Part shown: positions 57,972-64,000 of the stretch, piece after piece | How the letters are laid out: each line of letters opens with the position of its first letter | Numbering within the stretch: position 1 is the stretch's first letter | Source of the DNA: Litorivita sp050633545 | GTDB lineage: Bacteria > Pseudomonadota > Alphaproteobacteria > Rhodobacterales > Rhodobacteraceae | Length of the DNA: 64,000 bases | Direction: 5' to 3' | Assembly: GCA_050633545.1 (NCBI GenBank) | Contig: JBOEGS010000006.1 | Coordinates: forward strand, 62,001-126,000 | Notes under the pieces: model-generated | Databases searched by the model: none | Seen by the model: the letters and a program-made list of their open reading frames with translations, nothing else | What the model was told of the DNA's origin: nothing | Position numbers and translations under genes: made by a program

Positions 57972-59990
57972 ATGTCTGACCTACGCAAGATCATTATCGA
58001 CGACCAAGAGGTTGAAGTGGACGGGGCGATGACCCTGATTCAGGCCTGTGAGCAGGCGGGCGTGGAAGTGCCGCGTTTTTGCTATCACGAGCGTCTGTCC
58101 ATCGCGGGCAATTGCCGCATGTGCCTTGTCGAAGTGGTCGGCGGCCCGCCCAAGCCGGCGGCCTCCTGCGCGATGCAGGTCAAGGATTTGCGCCCTGGTC
58201 CCGAGGGGCAACCGCCCGTGGTGAAAACCAATTCGCCGATGGTGAAAAAGGCGCGCGAGGGGGTGATGGAATTTATCCTCATCAACCACCCGCTCGATTG
58301 CCCGATTTGCGATCAGGGCGGCGAATGCGACCTGCAAGATCAGGCCATGGCCTACGGCATTTCCGAGACGCGGTTCAAAGAGCCAAAGCGCGCGGTGGAT
58401 GACGTCAACCTCGGCCCGCTTGTGGGCACGGCGATGACGCGCTGCATTTCGTGCACCCGCTGCGTGCGTTTCACCACCGAAGTTGCGGGCATCACCCAGA
58501 TGGGCCAGACCGGCCGCGGTGAGGACAGCGAAATCGTCAGCTATCTCAACCAGACGCTCGACAGCAACATGCAGGGCAATATCATCGACCTGTGCCCCGT
58601 GGGTGCGCTGACCTCCAAGCCCTATGCCTTTACGGCGCGGCCTTGGGAATTGAGCAAGACCGAGAGCATCGATGTGATGGATGCGCTGGGGTCGAACATT
58701 CGCGTCGATACAAAGGGGCGCGAAGTGATGCGGATTTTGCCGCGCAACCATGACGGCGTGAACGAGGAATGGATTTCCGACAAGACCCGTTTCGTTTGGG
58801 ACGGGTTGCGGCGCCAACGCCTTGATACGCCCTATATCCGTGAGAACGGCAAACTGCGCAAAGCCGGATGGGGCGAGGCGCTCGGCGCCGCCGCCGCCGC
58901 CATGAAGGGCAAGAAAATCGTCGGTTTGGTCGGTGATCTGGCTCCTGTCGAGGCGGCTTTTGCGCTGAGGCAAATGATCACCGGTTTGGGCGGCTCGGTC
59001 GAATGCCGCACGGATGGCGCGAAATTGCCCGTGGGCAACCGTTCGGCCTATGTGGGCACGGCGACGATCGAAGACATTGATGACGCGAAATACATCATGT
59101 TGATCGGCACCAACCCGCGCGACGAGGCGCCGGTGCTCAATGCGCGGATCCGCAAGGCATGGACCAAAGGCGCGAATGTCGCCTTGATCGGTGCGGCGGC
59201 GGATTTGACCTATGACTATGTGCATATGGGCACGGATCGCGCGGCGCTCGACAAGCTGACCAAGCATAAATTCACCGACATCAAAGAGGTGCCATCGGTT
59301 GTCATCGTCGGGCAGGGCGCCTTGCGCGAGGCCGACGGCGCGGCGGTTCTGGCCGCTGCGATGGATGTGGCCGAGAAAACCAACGGCAAGCTCTTGGTTT
59401 TGCACAGTGCTGCCGCGCGCGTTGGCGCGATGGACGTGGGGGCGGTGACCGAAGGCGGTCTGGACAAGGCTATCGAGGGGGCCGAGGTGATCTATAACCT
59501 TGGCGCCGATGAGGTCGAAATCGCTGCAGGCCCCTTTGTGATTTATCAAGGCAGCCATGGCGATCGCGGGGCGCATCGCGCCGATATCATCCTGCCTGCG
59601 GCGGCCTATACCGAAGAAAACGGATTGTTTGTGAACACCGAAGGGCGCCCGCAATTGTCGATGCGCGCCGGTTTCGCACCCGGTGAGGCAAAAGAGAACT
59701 GGGCGATCTTGCGCGCCCTGTCTGCCGAAGCGGGCGAGGCTTTGCCCTATGACAGCCTTGCACAATTGCGCACGACGCTGGTCAATGAGGTGCCGCACCT
59801 CAAGGGCGTGGACGAAGTGGCTGAAAACGCTTGGGAAAAACTGCCCGCAGGGGCGCTTGGCAAGGCCGATTTCGTCCCCGCGATCAAGGATTTCTATCTT
59901 ACCAACCCGATTGCGCGCGCCAGCCAGTTGATGGCCGAACTGTCGGCCAATGCCGCCGCGCGCGGCAAAGAGGCTTTGGCCGCAGAGTGA
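57972..59990 (+). CDS. nuoG: NADH-quinone oxidoreductase subunit G
   Basis: 672 aa, 75-kDa subunit. N-terminal [2Fe-2S] N1b region CYHERLSIAGNCRMCLVEV, the His-ligated cluster N5 region HPLDCPICDQGGECDLQDQAM, and cluster N4 ligands in CISCTRCVRFTTEVAG with the late Cys in DLCPVGALTSKPY. The remainder is the molybdopterin-oxidoreductase-like domain (GSNIRVDTKGREVMRILPR, GDRGAHRADIILPAAAYTEENG) without a cofactor. The length agrees with mitochondrial-type NuoG, shorter than E. coli (~900). Confidence 0.97.
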   Translation: MSDLRKIIIDDQEVEVDGAMTLIQACEQAGVEVPRFCYHERLSIAGNCRMCLVEVVGGPPKPAASCAMQVKDLRPGPEGQPPVVKTNSPMVKKAREGVMEFILINHPLDCPICDQGGECDLQDQAMAYGISETRFKEPKRAVDDVNLGPLVGTAMTRCISCTRCVRFTTEVAGITQMGQTGRGEDSEIVSYLNQTLDSNMQGNIIDLCPVGALTSKPYAFTARPWELSKTESIDVMDALGSNIRVDTKGREVMRILPRNHDGVNEEWISDKTRFVWDGLRRQRLDTPYIRENGKLRKAGWGEALGAAAAAMKGKKIVGLVGDLAPVEAAFALRQMITGLGGSVECRTDGAKLPVGNRSAYVGTATIEDIDDAKYIMLIGTNPRDEAPVLNARIRKAWTKGANVALIGAAADLTYDYVHMGTDRAALDKLTKHKFTDIKEVPSVVIVGQGALREADGAAVLAAAMDVAEKTNGKLLVLHSAAARVGAMDVGAVTEGGLDKAIEGAEVIYNLGADEVEIAAGPFVIYQGSHGDRGAHRADIILPAAAYTEENGLFVNTEGRPQLSMRAGFAPGEAKENWAILRALSAEAGEALPYDSLAQLRTTLVNEVPHLKGVDEVAENAWEKLPAGALGKADFVPAIKDFYLTNPIARASQLMAELSANAAARGKEALAAE

Positions 59991-60400
59991 GATATGGCGC
60001 GTCCATAAAGCCGGCGCTTGGTGCGCTTGGGCTGATGGCGGCGCTCGGGGCTTGTGCGCCCAGCGGTCAGGATGTGTCGCGGGCCGCGCCCGCGCCGCAG
60101 TATCTGGGCATAGAGACACAGCTTCTTGATGGTGATCTGGTCAATTTTCAGGTCGCCATGCGCGGGGCAAGCGGGCGCGCCGATGTGGCGCAGTTTGCGC
60201 AATGTGCGGCGGCGCAATACACGCTGATCCGTGGTTACGGATTTGCGCGTCATTTGCGCACCAATGTGACAGAGCAGGGTGGCCTGTGGCGAGGGGATGC
60301 GATTTATACCATCTCGCCGGCGCTGCCCCGCGGATTGAAAACGATCGACGCGGAAGTCGTCGCTGCGCATTGCGCGGAAAATGGAATACCGGCGGTATGA
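59987..60400 (+). CDS. Small lipoprotein after nuoG (GTG start)
   Basis: The best start is GTG 59987, which overlaps the nuoG stop as GTGA. The ATG at 59994 is in another frame and meets a stop after four codons. This gives ~137 aa with a signal MRYGASIKPALGALGLMAA and lipobox LGAC, lipidated Cys23. The mature part is ~115 residues including FQVAMRGASGRADVAQFAQCAAAQYTLIRGYGFARHLRTN and AHCAENG (two Cys). Function unknown. Confidence 0.75.
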   Translation: MRYGASIKPALGALGLMAALGACAPSGQDVSRAAPAPQYLGIETQLLDGDLVNFQVAMRGASGRADVAQFAQCAAAQYTLIRGYGFARHLRTNVTEQGGLWRGDAIYTISPALPRGLKTIDAEVVAAHCAENGIPAV

Positions 60401-60407
60401 GGACCTG

Positions 60408-61448
60408 ATGGCTGACTTTTTTACCACGACCACCCTTGGAATGGGCCTGCTGATTGTAGGTCAGGTTCTTTTGATCGTCCTGCCGCTTCTGGTGGCGCTG
60501 GCGTTCTTGATGTATGCGGATCGCAAGATCTGGGCGGCGGTGCAGATGCGGCGCGGGCCCAATGTGGTCGGCTTTTTCGGCCTGATGCAAAGCTTTGCCG
60601 ACTTCCTCAAATATATCGTCAAAGAGGTGGTTTTCCCTGCGGGCGCCGACCGTGTGGTCTTCTTGCTCGCGCCGATGGTCAGCCTTGTGATGGCGCTCAT
60701 CGCTTGGGCGGTGATCCCCTTCAATGACGGTTGGGTCCTGTCCAATATCAACGTGGCGATCCTTTATGTGATGGCGGTGTCCTCCTTGGAGGTCTACGGC
60801 GTGATCATGGGCGGTTGGGCGTCGAACTCGAAATACCCCTTCCTCGGCTCCTTGCGCTCTGCGGCGCAGATGATTTCCTATGAGGTCTCGATCGGCCTGA
60901 TCATCATCGGCATTATCATCTCGACCGGTTCGATGAATTTCTCTGCAATCGTCGGCGCGCAGGACGGCTCTTATGGTCTGTTCTCGTGGTATTGGTTGCC
61001 GCATTTCCCGATGCTCTTCCTCTTCTTGATCTCGGCTCTGGCCGAAACCAACCGCCCGCCGTTCGATTTGCCCGAAGCGGAATCGGAATTGGTCGCGGGT
61101 TATCAGGTGGAATATTCCTCGACGCCGTTCCTTTTGTTCATGATCGGCGAATTGGTCGCGGTCGTGTTGATGTGCGCGCTGACCACCTTGCTGTTCTTTG
61201 GCGGCTGGCTGTCCCCGATCCCCGGTTTGCCCGATGGCATCTTGTGGATGATCGGCAAAATGCTCTTTGTCTTCTTCATCTTCTCGATGGTGAAGGCGAT
61301 CACCCCGCGCTACCGCTATGACCAGTTGATGCGGATCGGTTGGAAGGTCTTCTTGCCAATGTCGCTGTTCTGGGTCGTTCTGGTGGCCTTCCTTGCAAAA
61401 TTCGAAGCTTTCGGCGGTGCCTATGCCCGCTGGGCGATTGGAGGCTGA
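60408..61448 (+). CDS. nuoH: NADH-quinone oxidoreductase subunit H
   Basis: About 346 aa from ATG 60408, preferred over ATG 60381 because it does not overlap the previous gene and has AGGA 4 bp upstream. Eight membrane helices; it forms much of the quinone chamber and links to the proton path. Conserved features: ALAFLMYADRKIWAAVQMRRGPNVVGFFG, EVYGVIMGGWASNSKYPFLGSLRSAAQMISYEV, and the acid-rich loop AETNRPPFDLPEAESELVAGY. Confidence 0.97.
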   Translation: MADFFTTTTLGMGLLIVGQVLLIVLPLLVALAFLMYADRKIWAAVQMRRGPNVVGFFGLMQSFADFLKYIVKEVVFPAGADRVVFLLAPMVSLVMALIAWAVIPFNDGWVLSNINVAILYVMAVSSLEVYGVIMGGWASNSKYPFLGSLRSAAQMISYEVSIGLIIIGIIISTGSMNFSAIVGAQDGSYGLFSWYWLPHFPMLFLFLISALAETNRPPFDLPEAESELVAGYQVEYSSTPFLLFMIGELVAVVLMCALTTLLFFGGWLSPIPGLPDGILWMIGKMLFVFFIFSMVKAITPRYRYDQLMRIGWKVFLPMSLFWVVLVAFLAKFEAFGGAYARWAIGG

Positions 61449-61450
61449 TC

Positions 61451-61945
61451 ATGGCTAATGTCGATTATCGCCGCGCGGCCGGATATTTCCTGCTGACCGA
61501 TTTCATCAAGGGCTTTCGCCTTGGTTTGAAATACTTTTTTGCGCCCAAAGCGACGTTGAACTATCCGCATGAAAAGGGGCCGCTGAGCCCGCGGTTCCGC
61601 GGCGAGCATGCGCTGCGCCGCTATCCGAACGGCGAAGAGCGTTGCATTGCGTGTAAATTGTGCGAAGCCGTCTGCCCCGCACAGGCGATCACCATTGACG
61701 CCGAGCCGCGCGAGGATGGCTCGCGCCGCACCACGCGTTATGACATCGATATGACCAAATGCATCTATTGCGGCTTTTGCCAAGAGGCCTGCCCCGTGGA
61801 TGCGATTGTCGAGGGGCCGAATTTCGAGTTCTCGACCGAGACCCGCGAAGAGCTGTTTTACGACAAGGAAAAGCTGCTTTCCAATGGCGACCGTTGGGAA
61901 TCCGAAATTGCCCGCAACCTCGAGATGGATGCGCCTTACCGATGA
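61451..61945 (+). CDS. nuoI: NADH-quinone oxidoreductase subunit I (8Fe ferredoxin type)
   Basis: About 164 aa from ATG 61451. Two [4Fe-4S] clusters (N6a, N6b): Cys65, 68, 71, 75 (CIACKLCEAVC) and Cys104, 107, 110, 114 (CIYCGFCQEAC), carrying electrons from NuoG to NuoB. The N-terminal amphipathic part (DFIKGFRLGLKYFF) docks on the membrane arm. It starts 2 bp after nuoH. The gap after it (61946-62039) holds a nested hairpin. Confidence 0.97.
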   Translation: MANVDYRRAAGYFLLTDFIKGFRLGLKYFFAPKATLNYPHEKGPLSPRFRGEHALRRYPNGEERCIACKLCEAVCPAQAITIDAEPREDGSRRTTRYDIDMTKCIYCGFCQEACPVDAIVEGPNFEFSTETREELFYDKEKLLSNGDRWESEIARNLEMDAPYR

Positions 61946-61974
61946 GCCTGTTTTCGCGTCATAACTGCGCAAGG

Positions 61975-62019
61975 CTGCCCGCCTGCACCGCCCTGAGGGG
62001 CGGCGGGCTATGCGGGCAG
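61975..62019 (+). ncRNA. Nested RNA hairpin between nuoI and the CMD gene
   Basis: Outer perfect stem CTGCCCGC (61975-61982) and GCGGGCAG (62012-62019). Inner perfect hairpin CCGCCC-TGAG-GGGCGG (61988-62003). No T-run follows, so read-through into nuoJ is expected. Confidence 0.5.
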
Positions 62020-62039
62020 TGCCATAGAAAGGCGATCCG

Positions 62040-62444
62040 ATGACCGGCAAGACCCCGTTCGAATTGATGATGGAACAGGCGCAGGAAATGGCCAAGGCCT
62101 TCAATCCGGCGCTCGAAAGCTTCTCGCCCAAAGGATTTGAAACCCTTTGGCCGACGATGCCCAAAGAGATGATGGAATTTGCCTTTGGCAAGGGGATGAG
62201 CAAGGACGGGCTGGATGCGAAAACCCGCCTGCTGCTCACGCTTGCGGGGCTGACGATGCAGGGCGCCCAAAGCGATACGCAGGTGCGCATGACCGTGCGC
62301 CACGCCATGGAAGCGGGCGCCACCAAAGAAGAGATCGCCGAGACCATCGCGCAAATGTCGATGTTCGCAGGCATACCCGCCATGACCCGCGCCATGGATC
62401 TTGCGCGCGATGTGATGGCAGACAAAGAGGAAGACGAGACATGA
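62040..62444 (+). CDS. Carboxymuconolactone decarboxylase-family protein
   Basis: 134 aa helical protein of the CMD/AhpD-like fold: TRLLLTLAGLTMQGAQSDTQVRMTVRHAMEAGATKEEIAETIAQMSMFAGIPAMTRAM. This is the full CMD signature, but the CxxC redox pair of AhpD is absent, as in decarboxylase-type or regulatory members. The first 45 residues are a Met/Phe-rich helix. Inserted between nuoI and nuoJ with ATGA overlap to nuoJ. No decarboxylation pathway is nearby, so its role here is unclear. Confidence 0.85.
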   Translation: MTGKTPFELMMEQAQEMAKAFNPALESFSPKGFETLWPTMPKEMMEFAFGKGMSKDGLDAKTRLLLTLAGLTMQGAQSDTQVRMTVRHAMEAGATKEEIAETIAQMSMFAGIPAMTRAMDLARDVMADKEEDET

Positions 62445-63049
62445 CGGTTGCGGCATTTGCCTTTTATCTATTCGCGATCTGTGCGGTTCTGGGTGGCTTG
62501 TTCACCGTCATCAGCCGCAACCCTGTGCATTCGGTGCTGTGGCTGATCTTGGCCTTCCTCTCCTCTGCGGGGCTGTTTGTGCTGATGGGGGCGGAATTCG
62601 TCGCCATGCTGTTGATCATCGTCTATGTGGGCGCGGTCGCGGTGCTTTTCCTCTTTGTGGTGATGATGCTGGATGTGGATTTTGCCGAACTGCGGGCGGG
62701 CATGGCACAATATATGCCGCTGGCCCTGCTGATCGGGGTGGTGATCTTGATGCAGTTCGGCATGGCCTTTGGCGTGTGGGAAAGCGCCGAAGGGGCGCAG
62801 GCCGCACGCGATGCCGTGGCGCCGACGGATGTGGAAAACACCGCCGCCTTGGGGGCGCTGCTTTATGACAAATACTTCTTGTTGTTCCAATTGTCGGGGC
62901 TGATCCTTCTGGTCGCCATGATCGGCGCGATCGTTTTGACCCTGCGCCACCGCAAGGACGTCAAACGCCAGAATGTGCTCGAGCAGATGTGGCGCGATCC
63001 GGCGCAGGCCATGGAACTCAAAAATGTGAAACCGGGGCAGGGGCTTTGA
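62441..63049 (+). CDS. nuoJ: NADH-quinone oxidoreductase subunit J
   Basis: About 202 aa, five membrane helices, part of the proton-pumping arm. Conserved AFYLFAICAVLGGLFTVISRNPVHSVLWLIL and GAEFVAMLLIIVYVGAVAVLFLFVVMMLDV, the pi-bulge helix that moves during turnover. ATG 62441 overlaps the preceding stop. A 61-bp gap separates it from nuoK. Confidence 0.97.
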   Translation: MTVAAFAFYLFAICAVLGGLFTVISRNPVHSVLWLILAFLSSAGLFVLMGAEFVAMLLIIVYVGAVAVLFLFVVMMLDVDFAELRAGMAQYMPLALLIGVVILMQFGMAFGVWESAEGAQAARDAVAPTDVENTAALGALLYDKYFLLFQLSGLILLVAMIGAIVLTLRHRKDVKRQNVLEQMWRDPAQAMELKNVKPGQGL

Positions 63050-63110
63050 TGAGACGCAGAACCTTAACCGAGCCAATGAACGCGACAAGATATGACCGCG
63101 AGGGACGAAC

Positions 63111-63416
63111 ATGATCGGAATTGAACATTATCTGGCAGTGGCTGCCGCGCTTTTCGTGATCGGGATTTTCGGCCTGTTCCTGAACCGCAAGAATGTGATC
63201 ATCTTGCTGATGAGCATCGAATTGATGCTGTTGGCGGTGAATATCAATCTGGTGGCTTTCTCTTGGTATCACGGCGATCTGGTCGGGCAGGTGTTCACGC
63301 TCTTCGTGCTCACCGTTGCCGCCGCCGAGGCCGCGATCGGCCTTGCGATCCTTGTGAGTTTCTTCCGCAACCGTGGCACCATCGCGGTTGAAGACGTCAA
63401 TGTGATGAAGGGCTAA
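63111..63416 (+). CDS. nuoK: NADH-quinone oxidoreductase subunit K
   Basis: 101 aa, three membrane helices, MrpC-like. The two membrane glutamates needed for proton transfer are present: LMSIELMLLAVNIN (near residue 36) and AAAEAAIGLAILVSFFRNRG (near 70). It starts 62 bp after nuoJ and is followed 5 bp later by nuoL. Confidence 0.97.
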   Translation: MIGIEHYLAVAAALFVIGIFGLFLNRKNVIILLMSIELMLLAVNINLVAFSWYHGDLVGQVFTLFVLTVAAAEAAIGLAILVSFFRNRGTIAVEDVNVMKG

Positions 63417-63421
63417 GAGAT

Positions 63422-64000
63422 ATGGTCACGACAATTCTTTTTGCGCCCCTCATCGGGGCAATCATCGCGGGCTTTGGCTGGCGGGCGATTGGCGAGAAGG
63501 GCGCGCAGTATCTGACCACCGGTCTGCTGTTTCTGGCCTGTTTGCTTTCGTGGATCACGTTTCTGAGCCTCGGCACCGAGACGCAGCACATCCATATTCT
63601 CGACTTCATCCAATCGGGCACATTGGAAACCTCTTGGGGCATCCGTCTGGACCGTCTGACCGCGATCATGCTGATCGTTGTGACCAGCGTGTCGGCGCTC
63701 GTGCACCTTTATTCCATGGGCTATATGGCGCATGACGACAATTGGGGCGAGGGCGAGCATTACAAGGCGCGTTTCTTTGCCTATCTGTCGTTCTTCACCT
63801 TTGCGATGCTGATGCTGGTGACCTCCGACAATCTTGTGCAGATGTTCTTTGGTTGGGAAGGCGTGGGCGTGGCCTCCTATCTTCTCATCGGTTTTTACTA
63901 CAAAAAACCCTCGGCCAATGCCGCCGCGATCAAGGCCTTCGTGGTCAACCGTGTCGGCGATTTCGGCTTTGCGCTTGGTATCTTCGGCCTGTTCTACATG
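63422..64000 (+). CDS. nuoL: NADH-quinone oxidoreductase subunit L (3' end outside window)
   Basis: The first 193 codons of the largest antiporter-like, proton-pumping subunit. The N terminus (MVTTILFAPLIGAIIAGFGW) leads into the conserved block VQMFFGWEGVGVASYLLIGFYY, which holds the key Glu of helix 5 and follows YLSFFTFAMLMLVTSDN. The open frame runs off the window edge at VVNRVGDFGFALGIFGLFYM. nuoM and nuoN should follow. Confidence 0.97.
   Translation, partial: MVTTILFAPLIGAIIAGFGWRAIGEKGAQYLTTGLLFLACLLSWITFLSLGTETQHIHILDFIQSGTLETSWGIRLDRLTAIMLIVVTSVSALVHLYSMGYMAHDDNWGEGEHYKARFFAYLSFFTFAMLMLVTSDNLVQMFFGWEGVGVASYLLIGFYYKKPSANAAAIKAFVVNRVGDFGFALGIFGLFYM

Noticed and set aside
57981..60119. 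712-codon minus-strand frame opposite nuoG
   Set aside because: Shadow frame; nuoG motifs on the plus strand are complete and the antisense product has no features.

Overview
This 64 kb window is GC-rich chromosomal DNA from an alphaproteobacterium, most probably of the order Rhodobacterales (Rhodobacter/Roseobacter group). The best evidence is the complex I operon. It has the gene order nuoABCD-orf-E-DUF5337-F-DUF3291-lipoprotein-DUF5333-G-lipoprotein-HI-CMD-JKL, with many small non-subunit genes between the core genes, which is characteristic of that order. An RTX/Hint secreted protein, DUF3422, a pntAB pair and an ivd-mccBA-mvaB leucine operon fit the same assignment. There are no phage, IS, CRISPR, rRNA or tRNA genes that I can support.

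Layout. 1-5.8 kb: end of a GAF-domain gene, an unrecognised protein, aminopeptidase N (pepN), a small membrane protein and a class-I glutamine-amidotransferase-like hydrolase. 5.8-10.9 kb: one giant (about 1690 aa) RTX calcium-binding repeat protein with two copies of a ~195-residue domain and a C-terminal Hint domain. 11.2-17.3 kb: an oxidative-metabolism island with a Tat-exported molybdopterin oxidoreductase plus its 2Fe-2S subunit (iorAB type), a divergent TetR regulator with two matched palindromic operators, an SDR dehydrogenase, a periplasmic metallo-beta-lactamase-fold protein that has lost its HxHxDH metal motif, and a membrane methyltransferase-like protein. 17.4-20.5 kb: pntAB transhydrogenase. 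20.8-23.1 kb: DUF3422 and a YeeE-type sulfur transporter, overlapping tail to tail. 23.3-31.5 kb: a peptide ABC transporter, with the binding protein and permeases on one strand and the double ATPase plus two M20 peptidases/amidohydrolases on the other. 31.6-39.3 kb: moaA, a putative lipoprotein, the glmU-glmS-DNA-alkylation-repair operon, a phosphoglycolate-phosphatase-like HAD gene and a DegT aminotransferase. 39.4-50.2 kb: leucine/isovalerate catabolism (ivd, acyl-CoA synthetase, mccB, nitronate monooxygenase, membrane protein, mccA, two GSTs, HMG-CoA lyase). 50.8-64 kb: nuoA to a truncated nuoL.

How it fits together. The leucine operon turns isovaleryl-CoA towards acetoacetate and acetyl-CoA, and the peptide importer plus M20 enzymes would supply amino acids. 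Complex I oxidises the NADH made, and PntAB couples NAD(H)/NADP(H) to the proton gradient.

Most notable non-gene signals: two TGACAAAA-N8-TTTTGTCA operators overlapping back-to-back promoters between tetR and iorAB; an ACATTCAC-N4-GTGAATGT palindrome in the spacer of the promoter of the degenerate MBL gene; a good sigma-70-like promoter with an overlapping TGAAC-N4-GTTCA operator in front of ivd; G-rich tandem arrays, one a good G-quadruplex candidate, flanking the end of the leucine operon; and clusters of hairpins inside two intergenic gaps of the nuo operon.
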